Shown here in pieces: positions 21,150 through 33,935 of a DNA stretch of 64,000 bases. The notes below the pieces were generated by a model that saw only the letters and a program-made list of their open reading frames with translations, made no database searches and was not told the DNA's origin. A program made the translations under genes and the position numbers. Position 1 is the first letter of the stretch. Every line of letters starts with the position of its first letter. Where the stretch lies: assembly GCA_028386065.3 (NCBI GenBank), contig JAKUCV010001309.1, positions 141,502-205,501 on the forward strand. The letters are read 5' to 3'. The DNA comes from Turnera subulata (Eukaryota; Streptophyta; Magnoliopsida; Malpighiales; Passifloraceae).

Positions 21150-24100
21150 ATGCATGCATATACATTCTCATATAGGGTAAGACGAATGGATCCAGTTGGA
21201 GGGAATCAGCATGCTGGAGGTCACCTAGACGCTGATGTTGTAGCAGGTACTTTTACAGCCTTTGGTAGTACTGCATATACTTTGATAGACCCTAGTGCTA
21301 CGCATTCTTTTGTCGCGAAAAGTTTTGCAACACAACATAATTGTACGGAAGAAAACTTAACTTGTCCGATGAGGGTTAGGTTACCTGCGAGTATAGTGTT
21401 CAGGTTAACCCATGTGTGCAGAGACGTTTATCTTTCGTACGATAGTGAGGTTTTCCTTGCTCGGTTGGTTGTGATGAACATGGGAGGTTTCGATATCATT
21501 CTGGGGATGGATTGGTTGTCCAAGTACAGTGCTATGGTAAACTATCGGACCAAGGAAGTGCTGTTGACTTCCGAATGTGGACATAAGATCTTGTTGACAG
21601 GTATTGGGAGAGCTGCTACTACATGTAGTATCTCTGCTAATCAGGATGTTGGGATGAAGCCATTGGATCCAGATGCTTTTTTGACCCATGTCAAGGGTGA
21701 AGAAGTTCAGACTCCAGTTTTGGGGGACATCCTAGTTGTGAGGGAGTTCCCAGATGTGTTTCCAGAGGATCTGCCAGGATTGCCACCTGACAGGGAAGTC
21801 GAGTATACCATCGATTTGATGCTGGGAGTGACACCTATCTCGATGGCACTATATCGGATGGCACCGACAGAGCTCCAGGAATTGAAGAAGCAGTTGGATG
21901 AGTTGCTTGAGAAGGGTTTCATCAGACCTAGTACTTCACCTTGGGGATCACCAGTCCTCTTTGTGAAGAAGAAGGATGGTAGCTTGCGCATGTGTGTGGA
22001 CTACCAACAGCTGAACAAGGTGACAGTGAAGAATAAGTATCCGCTTCCCAGGATTGATGTCTTTTCGATCAGCTACAGGGAGCTACCGTGTTTTCCAAGA
22101 TTGATCTTCGATCTGGATATCACCAAGTCAAGATTGTAGAGAAGGACATACCGGAGACAGATTTCTGAACTCGGTATGGTCACTTTGAGTTCACAGTAGT
22201 TCCATTTGGCTTGACCAATGCACCTGCAGTTTTCATGTGCTTGATGCACTTGGTCTTGAATGAGTTCTTGGATAAGTTTGTGGTAGTCTTCATCGATGAC
22301 ATCCTGATCTACTCCAAGAGCAGGGAAGAACATGAGGATCACCTGAGGGTAGTGCTACAGAGGCTGCGAGAAAAGGAGTTGTATGCTAAGTTTAGCAAGT
22401 GTGAGTTCTGGCTTGAGGAAGTTACATTCCTTGGACATGTTGCATCCGGGGATGGAATAAAGGTTGACCCTGCCAAGTGAAGGCCGTGTTGGAGTGAGAA
22501 CCACCTAAGAATGTATCCGAAGTCAGAAGTTTTCTTGGACTTGCAGGATACTATCGGAGGTTGATCGAAGGTTTTTCTTTAATAGCTAGTCCCTTGACCA
22601 AGCTATTAAGGAAGGAACAGGCATTTGTTTGGAGCCGGAATGTCAGCACAGTTTTGAGGAGCTTAAAAGGAAGCTGACCACAGAATCGGTTTTGACAGTA
22701 CCGCAGCCTGGTGCTGAGTATGTGTTGTTATGTGATGCATCGAGACTTGGTCTAGGAGCCGTGCTGATGCAAAAAGGACGGGTGATTGCCTACGCCTCTA
22801 GGCAGTTGAGGACTCATGAGAAGAATTATCCGACGCATGATCTGGAGATGGCAGTTGTGATCTTAGCTTTGAAGAATTGGAGACACTACTTACTTGGAGA
22901 GAAGTGTCGAATCTTCACTAACCATAAGAGTCATAAGTACATCATGACTCAGAAGGAGCTTAACCTAAGACAGAGATGTTGGGTTGAGTTACTTAATGAT
23001 TATGACTGTACTATCGAGTATCACCCAGGAAAGGCTAATGTAGTAGCTGATGCCTTGAGCCGGAGACAACCGGAGGATACTTCCACCAGTTACTCGATGC
23101 TCTTACTTATCGAGATAAGGAAGTTGGGAGTCGGTTTGACAGTGGATGATACGTGAACTATACCGGCACACATGAGTGTCAAGTTTAATCTAAGAGGATG
23201 GATAGTGGAGTTACAAGATGGAGATTCCGACCTGGTCAGGTTTAAAGAAGGGTAAGGAGTGGAAAAGAGGACAAGTTCCATATAGCTGATGATGGAGCAC
23301 TAATGATTGGGGAACGAGTGTGTGTACCCAATGTCAGTAATCTACGTAGTCGGATCCTGGAAGAAGGTCATACGACGCCATATGCAATGCATCCTGGAAG
23401 CACCAAGAAGTATCAGAATTTGAGGAGTCACTTCTGGTGGCCTCGTATGAAGAAGGATGTAGCTAAGTATGTTGCAAGATGTCTCACTTGCCAACAGGTG
23501 AAAGCTGAGCATCAAGCTCCAGCAGGAAAATGAGGTCTTTGTCAGTACCAGAGTGGAAGTGGGAGATGATTACTATGGATTTTGTGGTCGGATTACCGTT
23601 GACCCGGAGACAGCATGATGCCATCTGGGTTATCGTTGACCGACTTACAAAATCAGCCCATTTTCTTCCCATTCGACAGACAGACACCTTGGATAATTTG
23701 GCGAAGCAGTATGTTGCAGAAATTGTGAGACTACATGGAATTTCTAAGTCCATAGTCTCAGACAGAGACCCGAGATTCACATCGCGGTTTTGGAAAAGTC
23801 TGCAAGCAGCTTTGGGTACGAAGCTGAGCTTCAGTACTGCTTTTCATCCTCAGACTGACGGACAGTCAGAAAGGACGATTCAGACACTGGAAGATATGCT
23901 AAGGGCTTGTGCTCTTAAATTCAGTGGGAGTTGGGATCAATATCTACCTTTGGCGGAGTTTGCCTACAACAACAGTTATCATTCCAGTATTGGCATGCCT
24001 CCGTTTGAAGCTCTTTACGGAAGGAAGTGTCGAAGTCCAGTTTGTTGGGATGAAGAAGGTCTTCGTTTGATCGTTGGTCCGGATTTGGTTAAGCAGACTG

Positions 24101-24624
24101 TTGACAAGATTCAGACAGTTAAGCAGAGTATGAAGGCAGCACAGGACAGACAGAAGAGCTATGCTGATAAGCATCGTCGTGAGATGGAATACCAGGTGGG
24201 AGAACGAGTTTTCCTCCGAGTTGCACCATGGAAAGGTGTAATCAGATTCGGGAAAATAGGGAAGCTGAGTCCCAGGTACATTGAACCGTATGAGATTGTG
24301 GAAAGGATTGGACCCCTGGCATACATATTATCTTTGCCAGAGGTGTTGTCACGGATTCATGACGTATTCCATGTTTCCATGTTGAGGAGGTACAGATCAG
24401 ATCCGAGCCATGTGGTTACTACAGTAGATGTTGAGGTCGCAGAGGATCTTACATATACGAAAATACCAGAGCAGATTCTTGCCCGGGAAGTCAGACAGTT
24501 GAGGAACAGAGCTATTCCGATGGTAAAGGTTAAGTGGAGCAAGCACTCTGCGAATGAGTCCACGTGGGAAGTTGAGGAGCATATGCGTTCTCAGTATCCG
24601 CACTTGTTCACAGCTTCGGAGTGA
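21150..24624 (+). pseudogene. Chromovirus pol: protease, RT, RNase H, integrase, chromodomain
   Basis: The protease has [16 protein letters not shown], where D-P-G is usual for this group, so its Gly is Ser, and later [12 protein letters not shown] has [40 protein letters not shown] and the active site [11 protein letters not shown] frameshift lies near 22063 and TGA codons at 22166-22168 and 22478-22480. RNase H has [14 protein letters not shown] and VVADALSRR, but TNHKS replaces the usual TDHKS. Integrase has a zinc-binding GHTTPYAMHPG...CLTCQQVKAEH and, after a stop near 23531, MDF, SDRDPRF and QSERTIQ, the D, D, E of the core. The C-terminus VKWSKHSANESTWEVEEHMR is a chromodomain. The integrase-chromodomain frame (23530-24624) is intact. 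Confidence 0.9.
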
Positions 24625-24660
24625 ATTTCGGGGACGAAATTCTTTTTAAGGTGGGTAGGC

Positions 24661-27324
24661 TGTAACAGCCCAGGTAAAAATTTCATTTTTACCGGGACTG
24701 TTTAAGTTAATCTACAATAATTTACCATTAATTTTAATCTTGGGTAATTAAATTATGGTAAATCGAGCATTGGATTCTGAAACCGAGCCTTATCCCACGT
24801 TCGGGATTTTTCTGCGGATTTTACGGACCAAGTTGGAATTTTTCCGGGTCCGGGAATCTTAGGAAAAGCCGGGTTTATCCTCAAATTATAGGGCCAGAAA
24901 TAAAGATAAGTGGGTAAGATGGATATTTTCTGGTCCAGGTGGGTCACACTTCACATGCAGCATAGTAACTGCATAATTGAAGTTCAATTATTCAGCTGCC
25001 AATCCCTATTCAACCTGTGAACTACCTATTACACTTGTGACTTATTTTGCTTCCTATAAAACTATTATTCTTCCACTGCATCACCACCATCACCTGCTTC
25101 TTCCTTTCTCTCCTGCAAAAACCATTTTCTTCAAAAATAGCCCACTGCAATTTTGAAACCTGTTATAGAAAAAAAAAGAGAGAAACAGCCCATACATGCC
25201 ACGTCACCCATCTTCTTCTCCTTCTTTCTTTTTCCGGCCAAACACAACCACACCCGAGCCACCCCGCCGCCGCTCGAAGCCACCACCCAACATCTCCCTC
25301 TCTTCCTTCCTTCCTTCCGCCGTGAGCAGCGCCGGTGGAGCCGTCTTCCCATCGCCTTGCTTCGTCTTCTCCCTCGCGACCCGACGACGAGAGGACCGGG
25401 CTGACGCGCCGCCTTCCTCTTCTGTGCCGCCACCTGCAGCCACCATGACGCCTCCTCGTCGCGCTCCCCTCTCCGCCGTCTCCCTGCGCCCGTGTCATTG
25501 CAGCTTCGCCCCGACCGACACGCCGCCACTTGAGAAGACAAGGTGAGCAGACCCGTTTTGTAGTGGCTCGACCCGGATACGAGATGTGGGTCGCGGGTTG
25601 ACCCGTGTGGATGTCGGGTTGGGCTGGATGGGTTGGTGTGATGTTGGGCTTGAGCTGAGTTTTGTTGGGCTTGGCTGTTGGACTGTGAGGCTTGCTGCAT
25701 GGGCCTTCTGGGCACTATCCAGTGGGCTAAACAGTACCATTCAGGCCAGTCCGATTTAATTAAAAAAAGAATTAAATCTGAAAAATAATAATGGAGAGGA
25801 AAATTAATTTTGAAAAAAAAAATATATATGGCATATAACATATGGAAATAAAATAATAATTTGTAGAAATAATATTTTGGAAAGTACATACTTATGGAAT
25901 AATTTTGGAAAGGGTATTATCAAGGCAATAAAATACCGGAATAATATCCGGGTATAGGTATAAGTATAGTGTGGAATTTTGGGCACTTGAAGTAAATGGT
26001 AAATGATGATGATAATGAAAAATTAATCCGGGGGAAAAACCGAGCCGAGTTAGTGTCTATTTTCCGGTATACAGTATTAGCATGGCATTTGCATACCATC
26101 TTATGTGTGCATATTATTTGATTGATATAGTAGTTGATAACGAGCAATTTGCTGAGGAACCGGACTTGGAATTTGCTGGACAATTCTATAATTGATTATC
26201 GGCTAAGGTGAGGATGGATAACCCTTGTTATGTTGCCTGTAATACTTTGTGTGCTTTGTTGTTCGATTGAACTGCTGAATTGTTGATTGTTGGCTGATTG
26301 ACTGTTGTGGATATTATTGTTGCTTTTGGACTGTGATATTGATTCTGTGGATAATATGCTGAGAATGATGTTGAACTATTGACTGTGGAAATTGAGAAAA
26401 AGAAATTGGAATATGAAATTGGATTTGGAATTGATTTGAGATGTTGTTATCATTGTCATGTGGAAAGTAGTGGTACGACCCGATGGTTGGAAATTAATTT
26501 TGGGATGCTATGGTCGGTTACTTGGTGGGTTGGCTTGTTGCCTGAGGTTGGGGTATACCAAATACCCAGTGGCTCGGATATGCCGAATATCCGCAGTGGC
26601 TCGGATATGCCGAATATCCGCAGTGGCTCAGATATGCCGAATATCTGGTTGGCATGTTGTTGCCTGAGGTCGGGGTATACCGAATACCCAGTGGTTTGGA
26701 TATACCAAATATCCGGGTTTTGAGATGTGGTTTGGTTCTTGACCTAGCATCCGGAATTAATTAATAACCAGGTACGACCGTAGCTTGTCCAGTGACGGGG
26801 GCCCGGAAGATAAAACTGGTAATAATAATTAAGCATTCTTTTGGCCTTGGCTCAGTTGTTGAGACATGTTGTTGCTTGTCTGTAATTGCCTTTAAGTATT
26901 ACGGTTGCTTGCATATCACTGTTTATGCTTCGTCGGTGAGCACTTCGGACTCACCCCTCGCCTGCGGGGTTTCATCCCGTAGGTTAAGTTGTTTCGTAGT
27001 TCAGGTACGTTGTTCGATGGCTGCTGCTTTCTTCTCCACCTGACTTCGGATCCATACCTCCGCTGCATGTGCATAAGTCTTCCGCTGCTGTGTGATATAT
27101 GTTGCTGTGTTGCTGATTTCCTGTGATAAATATTACTGATACTATCTGCTGCTGATATTGGGCACTGTGTTTGGATTGAATAATGGTCCCCGAGTGTGGG
27201 TGACAGTTGTATTTGATGGTTTGCTGTTGTATAATATTTGCACGTTGTACTGTCTGTTCTATCAATATGAATAGTTTCGACACGTGTTTACTGTGCCACG
27301 GTAAACACGGGTCGGGGCGCTTCA
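24661..27324 (+). repeat. 3' LTR of the chromovirus
   Basis: This 2664-bp LTR starts TGTAACAGCCC after the purine-rich TTTTTAAGGTGGGTAGGC and ends GGGGCGCTTCA. It is nearly identical to the left LTR, with scattered substitutions and fewer internal tandem repeats. Confidence 0.9.
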
Positions 27325-27365
27325 GCACAGGCACATGGATTAGGTCATTTCGTATATAATTATGC
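27325..27365 (+). repeat. ACX 5' flank fragment right of the chromovirus
   Basis: GCACAGGCACATGGATTAGG and TCATTTCGTATATAATTATG match 47001-47040. With GACGGAGCACA before 18342 this identifies the target as a duplicated ACX upstream region. Confidence 0.75.
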
Positions 27366-28493
27366 CCTCGCTCCGCTTTCGGGACCTTGTATTTTGACAA
27401 CACAATAACATATTTTAACGCAATTTGGAAGTATAAAATTTTAGCTTTCAATGTCCGAAAAATATTTTAACATATAAAAGAAAAAGTAATATAAATTTGA
27501 AATTTTATGCAAATAAAAAAATATATAAGCCAGGTTAGCCGTGAACAAAATATTCTACATATTTTATATTAACTTTTTTTTATTGTGTAGCAAAAAAATT
27601 ATAATAAAAATATACTTTAAAGGGTACTTCAAATTTTGAAGCCACTCCAAGAAATAAAAATTTCATATAATATTTATATATTTTAATGAAATACATAATT
27701 GTAAAAAGCAAAATGCATCTTGCATAATATAAAAAAAAATTATTTTGATTTCATCTAAGTTAATATTAAATTATTTTTAAATAAAAAAAAAAGAAAATAT
27801 CATATGATTCTCTAATTTTAATACTAAATTTGACTTCTATGTCTTAAAAGAAAGGTGTCAATTAACTTCATAAGTCACACATAGGATAATTATGTTTTAT
27901 AAAAACGGCTTTTATAGTGTTTTACATGAATAAAATTTTAAAAATAATTACATTGTTAGACATGTATAATATTGACGGGTTGCATTTTACATGATAAATG
28001 TGTTGCAAATAGAAATACCAAAATTTTGAATTCTAAAAGAAAAAAAATTCTATTTTTTAAGGTTAACTCATCAAGTAAACTTTCCCTAAACACCAAAATT
28101 TCCTTTTTAGCAAAATGAGGGGATCATTAGGAGGTTCAATTGTGTATTTTGCAATGGTAGATATGTAAACCTTTTTTCCTCCTACATGTCATAAAACCGC
28201 CCTTACATCAACTGTGTTAAATTTGTAAAAAATTTGTTATTTATTTCTAATTTTTATCGCGTACACACCTTACGGATGAAAGTTGGTGTATAGAGAGGAA
28301 TTAGGATGTGGCACATCCCAATCCCTCCATAATGTATAGTACATAGTTGAGTTATAATGACGGAAATGTAACAACAACAATAGAGTAAATGAATTTTTGT
28401 CTTCACATGAGGGAAATAAACCCATTGTGTCATATTTTATGATAATTTTTTTGCTGCAAAATGAAACCTCCAAGCAATTAGGATTAGTTAGGA
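27366..28493. other. AT-rich intergenic DNA
   Basis: No coding frame, RNA gene or clear repeat was seen. It has many A/T runs. Confidence 0.6.
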
Positions 28494-28503
28494 TTGATTT
28501 AAG

Positions 28504-29942
28504 GGTAAAAAAGTTTTTCTTGTCCCTTCACTTTTTTGTTTTCGCATTTGTTGTCCTTCTTCCTTTTTTTTCACTCACCATGTCCCTGAACTAACATTTT
28601 ACCGGGCCACCATGTCCTTTTTCCATGCTATTGCCGGTTGTTGCTGACATGTCAGGTGGGGCCCATTTTTAACCTATTTTTTATGTTTTTCATTTCTTTT
28701 TTTTCTTTTTTATTTTATTTTCTTTTCTTTTTTATCCAAAATTTGAATATATCCCTTCTTTTTTTTTTCCAAACTCTTTTTCTTTTTTTTTTTTGTTATT
28801 TAACTCATCTCCTCTTCTCTGCACGATTTCCTCACGCCTCCTCGGCCATCACTCATCTTTTCCTTCTACCTCTCTGTCACTCTCTTCTCCTTCCTCTCCC
28901 CTTCGCTGACGAGGCCGTCACCACTGCCTCTGACCGCCGCCTCTTCTCCCCCACCTGCTCCTCCTCTGACACTGCGGCCAAGCGACGAGCTTGACACCAC
29001 CACCGAGGGACTGCGTTTGAGCCACCGTCGTGCAGGTCCGATCTCCCCTTCTCCTCTGCAGTCAATGTCGGCGTTGTGACCATCGTCTCCTCTTCTTCTC
29101 AAATCCGCCGCTGCCACCTCCTCTCCAAGTCGTCGCCGCCCCTAGGTGAAGAAGCCGAGACCAGCACGATGGTCAGGGGCAGGGACTCGCACCTCCATCG
29201 TCGTGAGTCGCCTCCTCCTCTGCAAATCGCGACACCGATCCTCTCCTCTCCTTCTATCCGCCGTCTGAGCTAGCAGCGAAGGAGGTTGAGAGCGTTCTTG
29301 ATGACGGGTAGGGGGTGCCTCGCTGCGCGCAACCATGGAGCCATTGTTGTTGTTTTTTTTTAAATTCAAATCCCCTAAACGTGTTAATCGAGTTTTACAT
29401 TGATGGATTGTGTTGGTTTGGTTCATGTCTTGTTTTGTTAGTGTTTGTGGGAATGTCTGTTCTTGCTGGTTCGGTAGCGATATGAGGGGAGGCAGGTTGG
29501 CTAAGGGAGGGGGTGCGATGGAGGAGGAGGAAGGGGGGGGGATGGGGGGTTTTCTAAAGGAGGATGGAGGATGCGACGGTGAGGAAGAGGATTTTTTTCC
29601 ATTTTTTTATTTAATAGAGAAAAATTAAACTAGAGTTGTGTAATTAACAATTGTTTATTAAAATTGTTCATTAAGTTTTTTTTTTTCATTTTTTATTTTG
29701 TTTAAAAATTGTTTTAGAAATTAAATTTTGACAAAAAAGAGAGAATGAATTAAAAATCAGCAAACTGTGGGCCCCACTTGACACGTGTCAGCACCGTAAT
29801 CATTAACCGGCTGTAGAGGGTAATAAGGACAAGGTGACCCGGTAAATTAGGAGTTTAGTGACATGTTGAGTGGAAAAAAAAGGAAGAGGGACAACAAATG
29901 CGAAAACAAAAAAGTGAAGGGACAAGAAAAAAATTTTTTACC
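28504..29942. mobile_element. Pack-MULE-like transposon 1
   Basis: The terminal inverted repeats start GGTAAAAAA, share CTTGTCCCTTCACTTTTTTG and TTTTCGCATTTGTTGTCC, and extend inward about 170 bp to the matching TGxCAxGTGGGGCCC motifs. The direct duplication TTGATTTAAG flanks it (28494-28503 and 29943-29952); 9-10 bp is the Mutator-type size. No transposase is present. The middle (about 28810-29290) is much richer in GC than its surroundings and has codon-like C/T-rich sequence, as expected for a captured host gene fragment. I cannot identify the source gene. Confidence 0.75.
28810..29290. other. Captured GC-rich segment in Pack-MULE 1
   Basis: Open frames exist on both strands, rich in Ser, Pro and Arg, which is what GC-rich DNA gives by chance. 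The sharp GC rise relative to the AT-rich arms suggests a captured 5' gene region. No domain is recognisable. Confidence 0.4.
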
Positions 29943-29952
29943 TTGATTTAAG

Positions 29953-30360
29953 TCAATGATTAATAGGGTGAAGATTGACTCACCTATACACTAAAGTTGG
30001 TATATGGAGAGATTGGTGATGTGTCCATCACTTTGGTGTATGGTATATAGACATTATAAAATTACCAAAAATATTTACTTTTATTTTTAATGAAATTTAT
30101 ATTTTCTTACTTTCTAGCGAAATTGACTAATATAAACAAATTTATGGGATAGTTTGGTTTGCTAGTATGTGGTCTTTTTTTAAGTAAAGAGGTGGCTTTG
30201 TTTTGTTTTAAAATTCATCATAAACATCATGGAAGGAGTAGAACAATAAAAAAAAAAAAAGGAAATGGAAGAAGTGAAATCGGTAGACAACCATTCCTTT
30301 TTTGTGGGGGAGGGGTAAATAAAGTTGTTGGGGGGGGGGGGGGGGGGGGGGGGTGGTGTC
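29953..30360. other. AT-rich spacer with a 24-base poly(G) run
   Basis: No gene is visible. A run of 24 consecutive G lies at 30330-30353. Confidence 0.6.
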
Positions 30361-30369
30361 ATGAAAAAA

Positions 30370-30501
30370 AAAAGGCGTGGTGTCATCATCGCCTCCGTCG
30401 ATTCAGACCCTGGTCAATACCGGTTACATCCTGGTATTAGAACCTCGAGTTCCAGGGGACACCCTTGCTTGCTACGCGTCATAGTGTCGGGGAGTCACCG
30501 G
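30370..30501 (-). mobile_element. SINE-like element, tail half (split by element 2)
   Basis: Joining the two flanks of element 2 at the ACCGG duplication gives one continuous minus-strand unit that starts with a tRNA-like head at about 38631 and ends in a T-run near 30370. This half holds the body and tail. The ends are approximate. Confidence 0.45.
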
Positions 30502-33339
30502 TGAAACGCCCCGACCCGTATTTACCGTACACAGTAAACACGTGCCGGAACTGTGACAACCCAACCAAAACCAAGCCCAGCATACAGTGTATACAACAGA
30601 TATCCGGGCTCAACAGCCCATAATAGGAAACATCATAAATAACAAAACAATGGCCCAATAATATCAATAAAATGCACAGCGGAAGACTTAACAACTCACT
30701 AAACACTGTATGCGACATAGATGCAAACTATGGATCCAAGCCCTGTCCAAGGGATAACGCCGCAGCCTGTCTGGAATGCACCAAACCTGTACCAAAAATA
30801 ACTCATCCTACGGGATGAAACCCGCAGGTGAGGGGTGAGTCCGAAGTGCTCACCGACGAAGGAAAGACCATCACTATGCACACTAAAATTACTCAAGGTC
30901 AAACAGTAAAACCGCCAAAATAAAACAAATCAAAAGACTCAAATAAAATCTAATTTCCAATTTAATCTTTCCGGGCCCCGTCACGGAATAAGCTAGGGTC
31001 GTACCAGGTTATCAACCTGTTTCTGGTGCCAGATCAAAAAGAACCCGGGATCAACATCCCAATATCAAACTCAGAGATCAACATCCCAATCAAACCGGCA
31101 TCAACATGCCCATCACAAGTAACCCAGATCATGGCCACCACAAAACAGTCTCAAACCATCCGGTCGTACCTCTACTTACCACGCGACAATTATATTATCA
31201 TCATTAAAATCCAATCACAGGGATCGACATCCCTAACCAAGATACCAAGGATCGACATCCTTATCACAATTGATTAATTAGTTCCATTATGTTTTATACC
31301 CAAAAGACTCAAGATCAACATCCAAATACCAACCAAAATACTGGGATAAACATCCCGACAACAATCAAGGCAATGGGATCAATATCCCGAAACAACCACA
31401 ACAACCACAATACTCAACAATGTAATGATCATTAACACAATATGCCGAGTAATACAGGCACATATTGAAGGAAATCCATCCTCACCTTGGCCGATTACTC
31501 AACTTCGGAAACAATGACCGGTCCGACGCCGGCTCCTCGGGAAACTGCCCGATATCCAACCTATACCACAAATCAATATACACTCACATAAATTCACATA
31601 ATCGGTATACTATGATGCCAAACTGCGTAATAACCCATCCCGGTTCTTATCCTTTATTATTTCCATTTACCGAAAATATTTTACCGTACGTATTTCCGAA
31701 TATAATTTCGGTACCATACTTTAATTAAAACTCTTTTCAAAATATTTTCATAAAATAATTTATAATTTTCCAAAATAATAATTACCATAATTTTTCCAGA
31801 AAAATAATAACCTATTTATAATTTCCAGAAAATATATATAGTATTTATCTTTTTCCATATATATATAATAATATTTCCAACAAAATATGATTACCTTTAA
31901 TTTCAAAGTAGATACATATATATATTCCACAACCATAATTTTCTAGGCAAAATAATATATGTATATAAAATTTCCAGGAATTATTTTTATGGCATTTATA
32001 TGTTTTTCCAATTAATATTAGTTTTCCAAAACATAACTTAATTATTTATTAAAGTATATATATTTATATTTTTCTCAAAATACTAGAATTAAACTAGCTA
32101 TAATTTTTTCAAAATAAATATATATTTTTTCTCAAAATTAAATACCAGAATATAAGAATATATATATATATATTGTTTTTTTTAATTAAACGGACTGGGC
32201 CACGAATAGTGCGGCCCAGACCTAGGCAGCAGCCCACCACAGGCCTGCCCAAGCCCGGCCTACACCACACAGCCCAAGCCCAGCAGCGAAACCCAAAACT
32301 CAACCCAACAGTCGCGACCCGTTTCTACGAGACGGATCCTATCAAAACCGGGTCTTACCTTCGGGTTGCGACGGCACGACGGCAACGACGAGCACAGGAG
32401 GGAACGCGACCTCAACCACGGCGTCGAGGCGGCACGAGCGGCGCGGAAGAGGCGGAAAACTAGCGCTGCAATGCCGGCAGGAAGCGGGAGACGCCGAGGA
32501 GCTGGATCCGTCGGGTCTGCCGACGAGTCAACGCCTTCCACAGGCGCGTCGGGCAGCGGCTTCAGGCGGAGGCGACGGCGTCGAGGTCGCGATGGTGTGG
32601 CGGTCCTGACGCCGGCGGTGGTGCAGCGAGAGTCGGCCCGGAGCCTCAACTCGTGAACAGTAACCGAGGCGCTTCCGGGGTGACGCACTGTTCACCCATA
32701 TTTTTTTCTTTTTTTTTTTCTATATTTTCTTATTTTCTTTCTTTTCTTTTTCTTTGATTTTCTTCTTTCTTTTTTTCTAGTTTTTTTTCCTTTCTCTTTT
32801 TTTTTTCTACTTTCTATTTTTCTGATAGGCTCTCTCTCTTTTTTTTTTTCATGCCTCCTCCTTTTTTTTCTCCCGATTTTCTTTTTTTTTCTTTTTTTCC
32901 TTTTTCTTGTCTTTTTTTTCTCTTCTTTTCTCTCTTTTTTTTTCTTTTTTTTTCTCTCTTTTTCTTTTTCTTCCTCTCCTCTCTTCCTCTCCTTCTGCTT
33001 CCTTCTTTTTATAGACGATGAACACTATTAAACCTGTGATTCATCAATAATGCAGCCTGTCTGCATTATTGAAGCGAGTCCAGTCCGGACTAGAAAATAA
33101 CTAATACCCCCTTAGTTATTTTCCGGTGTAATTTTCCGAGAAATTCCGAAACCCGAAAAATACCAACTTAGGCCCGAAAAATCCACGGAAAAATCACGAG
33201 CGCGGGAAAACTCTCGGTTTCAAAAAATGACGCCCGATTTACCTTGAATTAATTATCCAAGATTAATTCAACGGTAAATCACGGTAAAAAGACTTTTACA
33301 ATCCCGGTAAAAATCAAAAATTTTACCCGGGCTGTTACA
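30502..33339 (-). repeat. 3' LTR of element 2 (by minus-strand orientation)
   Basis: It is 2838 bp. On the minus strand it holds TATAAAAA (33006-33013), then a 300-bp purine-rich leader (32697-33000), a GC-rich block (about 32370-32680), and a donor-like AAGGTAAGACC (about 32353-32361). Confidence 0.85.
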
Positions 33340-33503
33340 GTCTACCCACCTTAAAAAGAATTTTGTCCCTGAAATTACGTCTTATCCGTGGGTCCTACCA
33401 CGATAAGCTTCTGGCACACTCTGCCAGGTGTCCAAACTCAACCCGAGATACCGCTTATACCCTTAAGCGACATCTCGTCCTCTATAAGAACCAAACCTCA
33501 TGA

Positions 33504-33935
33504 TTGGCAAACTCAAACACAGTCATGAATTCTCCACTGAGATCAAGAACAACCTCTGACTCCGAGAACAACAGCTACATCGGTGGCACTGCTTTCCCGA
33601 CAAGCTCTAATGAAGAACCTCCGAAGAAACGCTTCAAGAGGAACATCATCGGCCTAAAAGAGCACATTGTCGTCTCCCCAAAACGACGAAAGAAGCGTGC
33701 CAACAAGAAGGCTGAAGATCGAAAGGGCAAGGCTACTGCTGAAAGTAGCACTCCACAGCAGACACTGACGCAGCTAAACGTCTCACTGAAGAAGATCAGC
33801 TCGGCGGTGGCGCAAATCGAACTGGTGTGCGCAGAACTGTTCCCACACATGAAAAAAGTACAAAAGCTTGTAAAAGACTTAGAGAAGCATGTAACTCAGT
33901 ATAGTACTTCTTCTCCTGTTGTAAAACTATTATGA
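33504..33935 (+). CDS. Antisense ORF 1 inside element 2, basic nuclear-type protein, unknown
   Basis: This 143-residue open frame runs opposite to the element's own transcription. I do not recognise the family. The N-terminal third is Ser/Asn-rich. Residues about 39-45 (PPKKRFKR) and 59-75 (PKRRKKRANKKAEDRKGK) are strongly basic and look like nuclear localisation signals. Residues about 85-130 (QTLTQLNVSLKKISSAVAQI, then ELVCAELFPHMKKVQKLVK) have the heptad spacing of a short coiled coil. An alternative start is the second Met (residue 8). It lies 165 bp from the LTR. It may be a transduced host fragment or an element-specific antisense gene; expression is unknown. Confidence 0.5.
   Translation: MANSNTVMNSPLRSRTTSDSENNSYIGGTAFPTSSNEEPPKKRFKRNIIGLKEHIVVSPKRRKKRANKKAEDRKGKATAESSTPQQTLTQLNVSLKKISSAVAQIELVCAELFPHMKKVQKLVKDLEKHVTQYSTSSPVVKLL

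Larger units (their letters stand above)
18343..27324 (+). mobile_element. Tekay-type Ty3/gypsy chromovirus, complete ends, no gag
   Basis: Two near-identical LTRs (18343-21070 and 24661-27324), each starting TGTAACAGCCC and ending GGGGCGCTTCA, bracket a 3.6-kb interior. A 5-bp target duplication GCACA lies at 18338-18342 and 27325-27329. A primer-site-like TTTGGTAGCGGAGCGGGC follows the left LTR and AATTCTTTTTAAGGTGGGTA precedes the right LTR. Domain order is protease, RT, RNase H, integrase, chromodomain, which is Ty3/gypsy. No gag or CCHC knuckle is present, and pol is broken, so it could only move with help. LTR similarity indicates a recent insertion. Confidence 0.9.
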
